Of a DNA stretch of 64,000 nt, positions 11,401 through 26,400 are shown one piece after another; position 1 is the stretch's first letter, and every line of letters starts with the position of its first letter. The notes beneath the pieces are model-generated. The model worked only from the letters and a program-made list of their open reading frames with translations, was not told the origin of the DNA and searched no databases. The stretch is from Crotophaga sulcirostris. Taxonomy: Eukaryota; Chordata; Aves; Cuculiformes; Crotophagidae. The stretch lies in contig VYZB01000144.1 in NCBI GenBank assembly GCA_013397455.1, positions 798,780-862,779 on the forward strand. Reading direction: 5' to 3'. The position numbers and the translations under genes are program-made.

Positions 11401-14400
11401 CTATCAGCTCTTTAGGGGTACAAGAACAAAAGTAGCATGCAGCTGTGAACTTAGGAAGATCATCGGAGACACAGGAACTCAACAGTGGGTGTCCCTTGTC
11501 CTCCGTATCAGGGCAAGGAATCCTGACTGGGATACAAAGGTACACCCATCTTGGTGTCTGAACACTGCTCAAACACACGTGTGGGTGTTTGTGGGTATGC
11601 AGGTAGCGAAGTGGTAGAAAGTTGACTTTGTTTTGAAATAAACTCACTTTTCTCTCCTCCAGGGTCTGGTGTTAAGCTTTGCCACAGCATGGCATTATTT
11701 CCTACAAGGGTATTCTGGGCCGTGGGGACACCACAGTGAGGCCCCTTTTTCACCATGCAACAATCCACCATGCATTTATCACTACACAGAAGCTCAGAAT
11801 TACCAATTCTGAGGACCAATATTTGCACCCATGCAAATATTGGCAGCTGACAGTAGAAAAAACAATATTATCATCAAAACTATGATGCAGGTATTCTCAT
11901 CATATGGAATTCATTATAACAAGTGGCAATTGATGTTCCTATTTTTTTTAAAGACATTTGTAAACAAATTTGGTTTTACTGTCAGTGTAGTTCTTCAAAC
12001 AAAATGCTGTCATCTCGAGCTACATACTACTAAGTACTTCCTTAAATTAGAGCTTTACTTACTTTGTATGTGAAAGCCTTCCATGGTAAGTGCGCAACAG
12101 ATTTCATCTAGGATTAAAAATATCAATTTTTAATAAGTCCTCAAAGAAGAGATTTAAAAAAGTAGTCTTTTATCACTTTTCAATTTTACCTTGTAGTTTA
12201 CAAACAGCTGGGGCAGCATAAACAGGAATCCAAAAGCATATACTCCTGAAGATGAGAGATGGAAAACTTAGACAAATGCACAATAGAAGTACACCACACA
12301 ACTATACTTCTCACAATTAGAGATTTAGAATTAATTTTCCCAAGAGAGATGCATCTAATTCTTTAATTTAATTTTGGGTTGATTCTTCTCCCTTTCTCAA
12401 TCACGGTGATAATTTTTGAACCTACAGTCAATTTATTGCTCTACATTACAGTTATCCAGTTGATTGTAATTACTTTTCTGCTTGCCTTCCATTTGAAGGA
12501 ATATATTTGAAAGAGCCCTGCCCTCCATTTGAAGAAATATGAATAGAAAAAAAACGTAAGAAGGGACTCACCATTGACAAAGCTGTTAATCAACCAGGAG
12601 TACCAGCTAAAACCAAAGACAACAGTCCAGTTATTTTTTCACCTCAGCCAAAAATATATACGTGTAATTCACCCTCTACATGACTGTATGCTGACTGTTC
12701 CAAGAAATGGCTACGTTGTGAATTACTTTACACAAGAACTAAATACTTGGTACTTTCCTTTGACTAGGAAGGGCTCCAAAGAAGAAGCTAACAGTTTAAG
12801 CAAAGGGTGTTTATCAGTGCATCCCACAAGTTTGGAGAGCTTTACCAACTACTTTTATACAAAGACTTCTGCACCCAAAATGACATTAGATAATACTGCA
12901 AACTGAACCCTAACTGTATTAAGGCTTGCAATGGTAACACTGTATTATAAATACAAAATAGCCACCTAATATGGCACTGTAAGAACTTTCCAAATTTCAA
13001 ACAACAAATATTATTCAGTGCAAACCACTGTAGTAAGCACTTAGAAAAAAAAGGTAAATACAAGGAATCTACATTTTTCCCTCCTTATGTCTAAAAACCC
13101 CTCTCAGATGTTCAATGGAGCACAACAGTAGCAACATAACAATAGTGTTTGAGATAGTGGTCGAATTCCACACTTCTGCTTGCAACAGTAACAAGGACTA
13201 GTAACTGTGATACTTAGGTTACATCATTTAAAGTTAAACTTGCAAGGCTGTGTTAGTGACTTGTTAATAGCAACGTTACAGCCATAGTAGGATTTCGCTA
13301 ATCCACAAGCATCTAAAAAATGTATCAGAACATACCTGCAAGATTAACAGATAATCCACTGTTTAGATTACTTTTTCCATCACATTTCCTTACAAATATT
13401 TAACAAGGATAAAAATTCTATGCTATTAAATTGTTTTCACTTTCTTAAGCTATAGCTCATTGAACACCTGGCATATAATCACAGTTCTGAATGAATTCAA
13501 GAATTTTCTGTGAAAAGCAGAAGTTCTAAATGTTGCACATTTGTTAGCTCCTTACTATGACAAGAACCTTTTGAAAAAATTACTTTTCTAACCGCCCAGA
13601 AATTGTCCCAGTTTCTAGTACAAGTGCCATGATCCATGTATGCAGCAACAGTAGCTCTTTCTGATGTTATTTTAAACTACTGCTTGCTCTTCCTCCCATC
13701 CCTTTGGGGCCTAAAGACTATTAAAAAATGTTGTCTATATGGCCATCACCACACTTGCATTTGCAGATTTTTTTCTACAACACAGTCTCATGGCTGCATG
13801 CTTGCCTGCATTTTTCCAATACAAAATGAACTAGCTGTATTGTTCTGAGTGAAAGTAGATAGGAGTATCATCTTTTCATGAAATAGCGAGTCTTCAGCTC
13901 TTGCTGAAGGATTAACACATTGCTGTAAGCCCATGGCTCTAAAGGAATACAGAGCCCTTTCTTAAAAATGCTTTTGAGTGTTTGCCATCCTAGCTATTAT
14001 ATTTAGGAACAGAAGAACCTTTTGGTCAGAGTAAATAATTTTGTGGCAGTTTTTGCTTCTCTCTGTTATTGGACAGCTTTAACCACTGTATTCTAATCAT
14101 CTCTCTCATCACTGTATCCGTTCTCTGAACATTAATGGCAGCTTTTCCCCTCCTCTTTTGATTCACTGCTTACTCATATATGTAAGCTACCGAATTCCAT
14201 ACTACAGGAGTATCAGGTTACTTGCTAAACACAACAGCCTGTAGCTTACAGGATGTTAAAAAAACAGCTAGACATTTCAGCTTTAGATTGTATGGAGCAA
14301 GGAAGCTCCTGGTTCCTAGCTTGTGAATCAAGCAAAATGAAAGAACTAATTTCCCATTGTCTCCAAGTAATTAATACAGGACAAACAGGGAATGTTTCAA

Positions 14401-17400
14401 TTCTGTATAAGACCATTTATAGATTTACAGTACCTTTTGTATTTGACATTCAGCAAGGAGTAACCTGCACCTCCAATACACAGTGGATAGAGCAAATATG
14501 ACAAGTATTTCATAGCCTAACAGACAATGAAAATAGTTTGTTAGGTTACATTTTAAATACAGCAGATTTGTCATGGCATTAACCAGAAGACAGCCACATA
14601 TTTTTTTTTCTGAAAATCTTTCCCTATTTCCAAATCTCTACTCTTATTTCCAGTATGCTTCTAGCTCTAGAAAAGGTGATGAAAATTCCAATGCTCAGTT
14701 CAGACCACCAAGGACCTTAAAGCATAGCAACAAGAGGCAGCATTAAGATCAGAGTCTAAGAGTGGTCCTCTGCTCTGCTTAACTCCTGATTTCTTTAACT
14801 CCTTACATAAATCAGGAGCACAGGAACGTTCTCGCAGTACAAATATAAATTTTTCAAATTTGTGAATGAAGACCCTTCAAGACATTTCTCTTCAGAAAAG
14901 TCACCTGCAATTCTGCTTATCAGAGAAATGTTTCAATCTGATTAAGATAACAAACAACGCCTTCACTGTTTCTTTCTAAATTATTAGAATGAATCTTCAC
15001 TATCTAATCATCTACATAAAGATGATCCACTTGACAACCATGGGAAAATGGAAAACTCACTTGTAGTAACAGAGTGAAACAAGTCAATATAGACCTTATA
15101 GATCAGAAGTCACAGGATTCCCTCTTACCTGGGTATCATATTCCTCAGTTTTCTTTTCAGAGTCATTGTACGCTCCAAACTGCAACACATATAATATATA
15201 ATTAAGTCAGAACTGGTGGAAAAACCATTTGCTGTCCAGCTCCCCAAACAGATATTTTAACTGCAAACTGAAATGCACAGACATTAATCCAGGTAGCAGT
15301 TCAAAGTTCTTATAAACTTCTACACAAGAGAGTCAAATAAGTGTCCTGTGCAGCCTGCCAAATATAGGGTAGGCAAAAAAGTTCAATTTTTCCCTTCATG
15401 TTTTACACCAAACATCAGGGATTTCTTTGTTTCGGAAAATGCTTTTGAGACAGTAGAGTTCACAAAGTGAAAGTCAAGTCAAGTGGCTAAGAATCTGGTA
15501 GATACTGGAAGACATTATTAAAAAATATAACCACTTTTATGTATTAAGAGGCCAGTTAATGATTACCTCTAGATCTCCAGAAATTGCGACTGCTCACAGT
15601 TCCTTGCACACTGACAAAAGAACCAAGCTATGCGCCACTCAAGATGCATGGACTTCAAACAGCACAAAACCACAGTACTTATTGTGAAGTAAACACTGAA
15701 GGTTAGACAACTGTTTCTCCTACTAACAAGGGAAACTTTCCAAGTAGATTGTACTTTAAAAAATGTTAATTTGAATACCAACTGCCTTTGCATGTCCTGC
15801 AAACAATCTCAGGACTTAAATTTTTACTTAGAAGATTTGTCAAAGACTGTCATGTCCCATCTTCTAATTGTTCCACAATGGAGAAGTTATACCCACCACT
15901 TCATGAAAAATTCAGTTTCTTATTTCAAATCATGATGCCATTAAGAGTGGCTTTCCAATACAGAGGCAGGAGTACAGTCCCACCTGTTAAGATTTAGCAG
16001 GACTCACAGAGTTCTGAAGTTTCTCAACCCATCAATACACACAAATAGCTTTTTTCTCTACAGAATTCATCAAAGAAATTACTAAATTCAAGAATGCTGA
16101 TCCAGCTTTTGGATTAAGCTAGTCATAAAGAGAAGATGTACACTGGAAACTTTATAGGTTTTTTTTGATCATCATTTCACTGAAAGCCAAATTGAACAGA
16201 CGGAAAGCTCAAGAGTGCAATTCTTAACATTGTCTATTGTCTACTTTACCTGAATTTTGGGTCTCAAGCCTTGCCACTTGATTGTCATTTTCAAAGCTTT
16301 CTTCACTTTCCAGAGCTGTGATTAGCAAAACCAAAAAAGTACACATAAAGAATTATCCAAAGGAATGTCTTGTACAGGATTCAGATACTTGGAATGCAGA
16401 TCCTAGAATATTTATTTTAATCACACATTGCATAAAGCAGCAACATCATGATTGCAGCATATTGCCTGCATCTCTGTACAAACCAAATGATACATCAGCT
16501 GACAAGTACACCATGCACTATTAAATCTCCATGTCAGGTAATATACTTTAAATGCAGCTCTTACTTAGGGGTTAGTTGCTCTTGGCACCAGCATGCACCC
16601 CAGGGCAAGCTTTTAGAGAATTCTCCAGTAACCAGCTGCCCCACAACTTTTTACCGGCCTTCAAAGTCAGCTGGAATCTGCAAGATGAAAGTGCCTCAGA
16701 ACTCCTAACAGTAAATGTGAGCACTTAAGCGGTCCTTACATTTCAGTAGTGGGCTATGAGCAAAAGTCAGTAAATCCACCGAACTGTTTGTCTACTTACT
16801 GTGCAGCTGCAACAGGCTGACCTTAATGTAACGTGTGCCTGAAAATTTACTCATGTACCCACCCTGCTATAGAGATTCAACAACTTGGGCAATACAGTAA
16901 GATCATCAGAACTATGCTCCATGAAGCTTTTTGTGAACAAAGTTTGTTTGTTTAACTTTAGATACACTGATATTCTCATCTTCCAAACAAAAAAAAGGAA
17001 TATGGTAAAGACAATCCTTTACTGTCATCTCTGATGAGAAGTGAGAAAACTACTTAATACAGAAGCAATGGCACTACTAGGACTGCATGAGAAATAGTGG
17101 TTAAGAACAAGTTGTGAAAAAACTCTTCCCAGCAATTTCCTTTGAAATGTATAGTCCATATGTTCATTCTCACCTTCAGACAACCATGTTATCTCACCAT
17201 TACTTGAGAAAAGAGATGTGTTACTTCAACAAAACCTACAGAATGGTTTCCCCTCCATTTAAGTATCCCACAGAGTGTTGCCATATAACTCTTTCCCCTA
17301 GCCTGCAATCTAAAAGCAACATACTGGGGAAAAAAGACACATGAGAAAGACAATGGGAGCCAAACAATCATAGGAACTACAGATCTCAGAAAGGTCTCTT

Positions 17401-20400
17401 TAACAGATCTTTGGGCAACTCCAAGAAGAATGTCAGACAGGCATAATGACCAAGTGAGATGGATCTGCCTGTTCTTAGGCAGTGGCAACTGAGAAATTCA
17501 TCTTCATTATGAAAGATAAATGCAAAATCTTACAGATTTAATTGAACTTAAATCCTGTAGCACAGCAGATAATTCCTGTTACCCTACCATACATGCCTGA
17601 CCTGGTTTCCACTAAAACTTTTTTTTTTCTTCTTCCCCACTAGCAAAAACAAAAGTATAATTTTTCTTGATCTGATACATTTTTGCATCATTTGACACAC
17701 TTGAATTTCTTTCTAGAAATTCAAAATCAGTCTTTGGATTCAAAAATTTTTTTAGATTTAGTTTAGATCAAAATGAAAGATATTCTACAAAAGGAGGTGA
17801 ATATTTATAAGGATATATATTTATCCCTGGTACTGTTAAAATTTCAGACAGCTAAAGGAAGTTTGAAGTATAAGACTAAATTTCTGTTTATGGGAATACA
17901 ACCACTGGCAAATCTGACACAGAAAACTTAACACACAGAAAGACAGACCTAAAAATATCAACTTCCTGAAAAATAGCATTACAGTCAATGAAATGGTACT
18001 ATTTACAACACCACTTTTCATAGTTTTTGCAAGACTTTACTCTGTCTTATACAATACGCTGAAATTTAAGGATTGGGTTTTGAGTTTGCATTCAACAATT
18101 TAATCACTACCTATAAATTCTGAATTGTTTTGTTCCCACAGGAATTATATGCAACTATAAGGGATGGGTAGACAAAAATTCCATGTGAAGAGTCCTGAAC
18201 TTATTTTTAAATACTGAGAAGTAATTAGATCTGCAAGCAATGCTAGGTAGATCTCTTGAGTTGGAAGAGACCTTAAAGATAATCCAGTTCCATGGACATC
18301 CATACCACAACAGTATTTTCCCAGTAACTAGTTTAGCATTCTTTTTCTACAATAAACTATGGATGCTGTTGCAGATACTGGTATTTGCCTCTAGAGCTTT
18401 AAGAACTCACCTCAATCACTGCACCAATGCCTGCTGGGATCAGTACCAATAAACTTGTTTGTTCATCCAAAAGGAAAAGAAATATTACCACAGTACTAAA
18501 GCATCGCCAAAGCACTAGATGTAAATGAAAAAATGAAAAAAAAAAAGCATAAAAAAAAAGCATATTAATATTTAATTGCACACCTGAGATGACGGAATAC
18601 TGTTGGTCTATTTTATCCCATCTTACACAAAAGGACGAACTTTTCCTGTATATATCTTGACATATCAAGTAGTCCTAGAAATAGCTAGTGATCTATAAAC
18701 TTCCAGACAAATATGGTACAAAAACATTTTATGCAATTCTTATCACAAAAGAGGAAAGGAAATCAGAATATTTAAGGAAGAATTCTGTACGGCAGCAATT
18801 CAGCAATGTATCAGTACTACTACGAACTATATTCATGATTCTTGTCTTAAGGAAGCTGAAAGGCTGTGAGTTAATGCATGCAGCTAATTTAAGGTTTGTA
18901 AATGTTAAGTAGTATATTTTAGGGTTATTTTTCAGGTTTTGCAAAAACTTTGGGTGCTTATAAGTGTCTACCGACTAATTCTTAGATTTGAATATCCATC
19001 TTCCTACACAGGGGCAGAAAAGAAAGATGAGTTACAACACACTCAGACATCAACAATTACACTGTACCATTCAAGGGTAATTGCCTGTCCCACTTCACTC
19101 TCAGGGCAAAAAGGTGATACAGGCAGAAAGGTGACTAAGGCTTGCTAAAAAGTGGATGGAACCATCAATTACTGGAAACTGAAAACTGATTCTCTGATAA
19201 TAAGGCTAAAAAAAACCCCTTCATCACTCAGTCTTTCTAACTGGACTTTACTCACATTTTAAACTGGTAATTAACTCAATTCTGAAATTCCACGGACCAT
19301 TTTGAATTTCACTGACTTTCTGGTGTACATATGCCAACAGCAGTATAAATGCCTTACAAAAACAAACACACTCCATTAAAGATGATAAACAGATTCTCAA
19401 CATGTTGCTGTTCATCGTAATTTAGAATGCCCATTTTTTTTCCCTGGTGTTGGTATTTCTCACATGTTCTAATGAATCTGTAAATTTCATAGAATTAGGG
19501 ATAGTCTCAGAGGTCAAGCGACTCCAAGTTTGTCATTTTGGTTTATGATTATAATGGAAAAATCTACTAGGAATACAAGCAGTAAGTATTAGCATAATAA
19601 ACAAGGCTGGCGTGTTAAACCTTGAGCATCCAGGGCTGGCTACTTATCTTCATTTGTCTCGAGGAAGGCTTGACAATGTCAGGCCACGGTATTTCCCTCA
19701 TTTTTCCAACATCCAAGTCAATTCAACTCTCCTGTGATCTCCCCCCACCTGCTCCTACTGCCCATATTTACATCAAAGCCCAAATCAAACAACAGTGTCA
19801 CACTACAGCATTTTTATCACAAAATATTTTTGAATCTCTTAATTATCCACAAGGAACACATGGGACTTGCAAACAGCATTACCCATGACAGCATATTCTA
19901 CCCACCCACAGGATTTTTTTTCTGTTCCTCATTCTTTTCTTGAAATATTTTTCTGCTTCTTCAGCAAATGAAATCTGGTGACTTTGTACTAAAGTTATTC
20001 TCAACTGTAAGAAAATCAAACCTCAGAAGTGACACAAATGCTTAAAAGCAAGTGGTACTTAAGTACAATGCAGAACCAGTCTCTTATTCATCTTCTTTTT
20101 GTACAAAAACACAACTCATTTTGCCATCTTGGTGAATCTATGAAGTTTCAACTTCAAGTAAGACTAAAGCCACATAGTATATACTAGATAGCACACATAT
20201 AACACTTTGCATTCTGGCCCATACCTGCTTTTGTAGACATCCCAATCATGCTCCTCTTTTTCTTCCAAAAACTGATGTCATTTTTGAATGCAAGGAAATC
20301 AAAGAGAAGCTGCAAATAGAGAGAAACATACTCATCTGTTCAAATGTGCACTAGTTAAAGACTACCAGTTGAACGGTTAAAAATACATTTAAGATGGAAT

Positions 20401-23400
20401 TGTAAGAAAATTCTGTTTTAGAAGCTTCAGTAATAAAAACTAAATACCATAAAAAAGCTAAAAAAATCCCCTCTTTTAGAAGCCCAAGGACACAAATCAG
20501 TGCAAAATGACAGGAGGGATTCCAGGTACTGCTACTATTACTATGTTGTATTTGCTAAAGAAAGTTGGTGATCCAATACAGGGTAACACATGATAGTGGA
20601 TGAAGAACTTAGGACTCTGAGGAGTTGCTCTCCTTGACAGACCAGGGAAAGCCACACTAAATCAGATTCAAAGTGCTTTGTATTGGATTGATAGTCAATT
20701 TTGGCTTGGATAGTACCAAAGTTTTTACAAAAAACCTAAAATATAGCAAGTCATTTTCTTCTATTCCATCAACAAGATGTTGATCTGAAATTAAAACATC
20801 TGGGAAGGCTAAGGGTTTCAAATAAAATTAGCAGTATATAATGGAAGTATAAAGAAACATAGCAAAGTCAGCAATTTCTTTTCTATCCCAGAATATAGGA
20901 ATTGTATTGACCACAATTGTAGAAGACAAAAATGTTCAAAGTAGGACAATGAATTCTAAAAATGTTGACAGGCATATTAATTCTGGGTGCTTTAGTTCAG
21001 CTAAAAAAAAATGATAATGAAGTTAAATGTTTTATACTTCAGTCAAGACTGTTTACTTTATACCTAGTTATATCATATTTTTATCTTGAGATTTTTATAT
21101 TAACTTGGTGTTGGAAATACAGCTGACTTGTAGCAGAAACCTCTGTTATCTCTCTACTGAAATGACTACTTCCAAGAACATTTCTCAATAAATGAGATAA
21201 AATTCAACAGGAGCTGAAGTTCAACCCATGCTCCATCCTTTTTTTTTTCTTTTAATATGCTGTAAATGCTAAAAACCAAAGTTTGTCCACTTACATGGAA
21301 TGCTGCTACGAAGAACGTCAAAGCCAGAAAGTACAGGTTAGTATCAACAAAAATTCCTTTTACTTCATCTGCATCCTTTTCTGAAAATCCTAAGAGAAAG
21401 AACAAGTAATTATGCAAGCAGTACTAGACAGTTAATTGTTGTTATGCTAGAGTCCAGTAGGAAAGGAATCTTATTTCACCTGCACATGTTTTATTAAGGA
21501 ATCATAAATACAAAACAAGATAGCAACTTTACTGGTAAAACTCAAGTATACTTATATTTAAGGCTAGTTATTTTGCTTGCCCTAAACAAAACTCACCAGC
21601 TACAACCAGACTGATGTGCCTTTAGCATGTTTTGTAACTACAATCTCAGCAGAACACCAAACACACAAATGGCAAGATACAGGAAGTCATTGTGGTCTGA
21701 GTGGGAAGAAAAAGGGTTATTCAACTTGTCCTCTGAGCTTTTATTTGATTCATAAGAAAAATGAGTCTCACATTGAAAACTGAAAAATGAGAAAAGAGTG
21801 GTAGAGTGGGAAATGTGGCCATATATGCAACAGTATAGACCTCAGATCACGGATTAGACATCAACTCTTTTGACAGTTCTTTCAGAATTAACTTGGAAGC
21901 TGTTCTTTGGTAAATGAAAAAAGGTAAAGCATCATCCGAAAACTATAATCTGTAAGCTGAATACATATTCTCTACTGTCTTATCAAATATCCTAAAGGAG
22001 GAACGTTGCTTTCTTGTTATATACTGAACAACCCTTAATTCAAAAAAAGTTAGAGCCCGTCCATGATAAATATAATTGCCAGTACTTGGGAGTGTTTTTT
22101 TTCCAGAAAATACAGCATTCCTTTGAACTCCTTCAGTCAGTGTTAAGAAGCTTTCTTCATGAATCCAGCCACTGTGACTGAAGTCTACCTTTCTCAGAAA
22201 ATACACAATGCTGCATTTACAGCAATGATGCCAGTTATGACACCGGTGAATTCAGTACCAATTTACTTTGTCCTATTAGCTGTCCTTGCACCATAATAAG
22301 AAGAATGTGAACTCACCCATCTTCAAGTGATTTGGGAGTTTTGCTACAGATCTAAGGTGACCTTTTCATAAGCTATTCCAAAGCAAAATTTTAAAAGTTA
22401 CATTTCACTATCTGCATACTTAAAGAAAATAAGCAGTATCTTAGGTAAGCTATTTTTTTCTGGGCAGAGGAGGTACTCCTAAGATGATAGGCCTTGATAC
22501 ACGTGTCTAAGACAGCCAAGACATGGCATATAAAAATTTCAATTATGCCCTTCTGAAGAGGCTGACAAAAATTTATGGAGAAATAACGGTGCTGCACAAA
22601 TGCTGCACAAACTCTGAGCAAGCAACTACTTGACTCTTTCAACACAGTTATTTTAAGCAGACATATGCTTGTAGCTCTAACATACGTTAGCCTGAGCTAA
22701 GAAGCAGCTGCATTCTACTTAGGATGACCTTATTCCTTACCTGCCCTCCCTCCCCAAACAAAAAAATGAGAAAAGTATAAGCTTTTAAAACAAATGGAGA
22801 AAGTCTAAACTCTCAGTTAAGTTGCACTGAATATAGCTACTGTGTCTTCTACTCTAAAACTACTGCTGAATCAGAACAGATTTTTTTTTTATTTCTTCAG
22901 GGGAATCAATGCCTTAAGTGTAACGTTGTCCATCATAAAATATTAATTCAGAGATGACAGTGATTAACCAAACCCTCTCCCTCTTACGGACTAAATTTTG
23001 GTGAACAAAGAACAACACTGAGTAGTACGGAAACAGCATTACCCCTGCATACATCTCTTGGGAAACTAGTAGAATACTACATCTATCTGCATTAAAAAAA
23101 AAAAGATAAACTGGGAAGGATTTAAGAATCATTAAAATAACACAACATAGAAGCTTTTAACATCTCTTGGCTTGAAAAAAAAATCAAACTGCTGTCTGAA
23201 GATCTTAAAGGAGAAAGGATCAGAAAAAACTCCTGCATTCATGCACATCAACACCAGTTCAGTTACGAAGTAGTTCCTTGCTGTAGCATAAAGAAGCCAA
23301 TTACCATCTAGTGAGAGAAAACTAAGACAGCAAAGATAAAAATCCACATCTGATTCTCAGGGGTTAAGAAAATTGATTAGACTCACGAAGGCATGCATCA

Positions 23401-26400
23401 GTAGAACAAACATTTAAAGACAGAAAAAGATTGACTATACCATCACCAACACAGAGCATAAAAGCTTCAGAATGAAAATGTAAACTTACTCCATTACATT
23501 TAAGCAAAGCACAGAATTTAAGTTTCACACATGTAAAGACTTCACTTTATCTGTATTACCTTATAAATTTGTAACTGAGCCAAAATGAGAGGTCAGCCAG
23601 TTCTGAAGTGTCAGAAGCAGTACAATCAGAATACAGATTCCTTCATAACGCCCAGCTTGAGCCCGAAGAGTTTGCTATACCTGCCTATATTTCACTATAG
23701 GTATATGGCTACTGTACCCAGCTATATAAAAGCATTTATCAAAGCTTATGCAACACCGATCCAGCTTTTCTGTTCCATAGATGACAGGGGGAATCTGGGG
23801 TGAAAATTCTCTCCTCTGTTTTGGCTTCTTATGCTTTTACAGTAGTACTGTTCAAATAAAATGTATTTGAAAAATCATTAGTTCCCCTCTGTATTCTTGT
23901 TTCCTACCACGTATCAATGTTTTACTTCCACCTGTACCATCAGGTAAAGCAACGTAAGATTTGTAGCATTAAACCTCTTCACTAGCTAACCAGAAAAAAA
24001 GAGGTAGTTAAGCGTCACCTACGTACTTACAAGAAAAAAAATTGAGGGGGTAGGGTTTTTCTTGGCCTAAAGTGACTAAAGATAAAAAACATACCAAATT
24101 GTTGCAGGGAGTACACAGCATCCTGCATATGGATCCAAAATCGGAGTTTTCCAAGAGATATTTTGTCATATGACACTGTGAGAGGTAGTTCTGTTGTTGA
24201 ACGATTTATAACCTGTATTTCAAAAAGACAGTTTCATTTTTAATAGCAGAAAAATTGCAAGTTATTTCTATCAATTTTTATTTTTTTTACATAAAGGAAA
24301 GTGATTATAACACACTATGATTTAGCAACACAATTTTAGAGGTCAGTTTGTTTTTTGAGAGGGAATGAGATCTTAGACACTTCTATACTATGCTTGAAGC
24401 TTTTGTTTTTTTCCCAAGAAACCCTATATAAGCAGTTTGTTAGGTTCAAGTTCTTAGAGCAACCTCACTGTTACTGTACACAAAAACCTCTGTGACACTT
24501 ACATAAAGTTCCCTCTGCTGATCTCAGTTCAAGTCGGAAAAGTATGGGTAAGGTAATTATCTCTTTTGACAGCTCTTCTCTGAATGTCTATGCTAAGATT
24601 ACTAAGACATAAGATTAAAAAAAAAGGAAAAAAAAATCATATCCCAAAGGTCACAGTCGGAACTTCACTAAATTGAGAGCTGTTTTGGGAGAAATTAAAG
24701 CCACAATTCATACCAACCCAAAAGGTGAGGAGGCAAGATCATGCCACTTGCTTGGACTGGTGAAAACACTGCAGCTAAAGCTAAGCAAGCTACCCTGCCT
24801 GCAAACTTTGGGACAGAGGGTGTGACGTAAATCTTCTTCCTGCTCCAAGAGAAATAAATTTCAGCTAATCCTACTGTATCATCTACACTTTAGTTATGAT
24901 GAGAATTGCCTGGGAATCCCCGTAAGCTGGGAAAAAAACACCAAAAGTCTTAAATTGCCTCAGCTCCTTCTTCATGATAGCTGACTGTCTATCAAACAGG
25001 CGTAAAACAAAGAACAGAAAATTGTCATCACAGATGTTAGGGTTTTCTGCAGCTAGCTAGGTACAAGTTCCAGCAGTATGCTTTAAACTTGCAAGGATAT
25101 CTCAAGACTACAGACAAGCAGGCATTTTGAATTTCAACAGTTGAAGATACATTGCTTCCAGCTCCTAATTACTATCCAGTCATAACTCCCATCTCTCTTT
25201 AGAATTAGTTAGTTGCCATCTATCAGAGACGAATGCTTCTTCTGACTCTTATGGTACAGAACATGGTTTTAGCCTTCCCACGTATCAGTGAGGTGTGAAC
25301 TAGAGATTATGTTCACTTTCCCATTCACTCCTTCCTCCAGTGAGTGCAAACAATTCTCAGTCTCACCACCCTCCCAAGACTCTATAAGGTTTTCAGACAG
25401 TGGCAGAACATGCATGCATGCAAGGGAGAGAAAGGGAAGCTGGGATAGTTTTATAAATGCAACATGGAGAAAGCCTGAGAAACGAGAATGGTGCCAGGGA
25501 TCTCAGAACTGTTTGAAAAACAAAGACAAAACCCACAAAATTGGGTGAAACCAACATGATTAGAGCTGATGACAGAGAATGCTGGTGAGGTTCTACAGCT
25601 GTTTACCAAAAGCTATATAAACATTTCCCAGGTTCTCCCCTTTTAAAGGATGCCTGCATCTGATTCCAATTTCTCAGTCTATCAAATATAGCATCAAATA
25701 TATCTGGGAGAAAAGGAAAAGAAATTTTATCTGTGCAAGACTGACAGAAAATAAAAATTTTGCAAATGCACAGGCAAGTGACATGCAGCAAGGGCACTCT
25801 ACACACACAAAGCACTACTAAGGAGTTAGAGGTAGCACAGAGAGAAAATTGTATTGCAATATAAGACAGAGATAGGAATTCCTCAGCACCACAAGCAAAT
25901 TAAATGACCACATAAAGATCAGAAAAGCGAACTCTCAATGAACAGTTAAAAGCCCACAAGCACTGCCTCACAACCTAGTATAGGGTGATAGGTGTGAAGC
26001 CTATGGTCTCAGAGCACTGCATACCACTTCTAGTGCTCTACTTTATCAGTACTACAAAACAGCATGTAAACAAAGTGAATAAGTTTAATGGTAAGAATTT
26101 TAATGTTTTCTCTTTATTAAATCAGAACCCTGTGCAATCCCCAAACCCCCAGCATTGGCATGAACATTTAAGAACATGAGGAAAAGAGACCCTCCAGACT
26201 ACAGTATGTAACACAAGACCTACATGTGGGTCAAAATAATAGTCAGTTTGAAATCTACACAGCCTAACATAAGCAGGGAGAACACACCTTCAGTTCCATG
26301 ACTTTAGGTTGGGTATACCAGACAGACAGTGTATATGCCCCTATTTACAGTCAAATGATGACTTTGCTCCACAAAAGCTGTATCGTTTTCCTCCCCTTAT

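Larger units (their letters stand above)
12108..16249 (-). other. CLPTM1L introns 10-14
   Basis: Five introns (82, 326, 1,827, 612 and 1,070 bases, in genomic order from the left) surround small exons 11-14. Apart from the diverged direct duplication at 12484-12540, I see no repeat or RNA gene. Confidence 0.6.
16316..24094 (-). other. CLPTM1L introns 6-9
   Basis: Introns 9 (16316-18410), 8 (18515-20224), 7 (20310-21294) and 6 (21390-24094). Two very short CR1-like 3' tails are listed separately. Otherwise nothing recognisable; open frames such as 17189-17488 minus and 21943-22206 minus lack family motifs. Confidence 0.6.
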
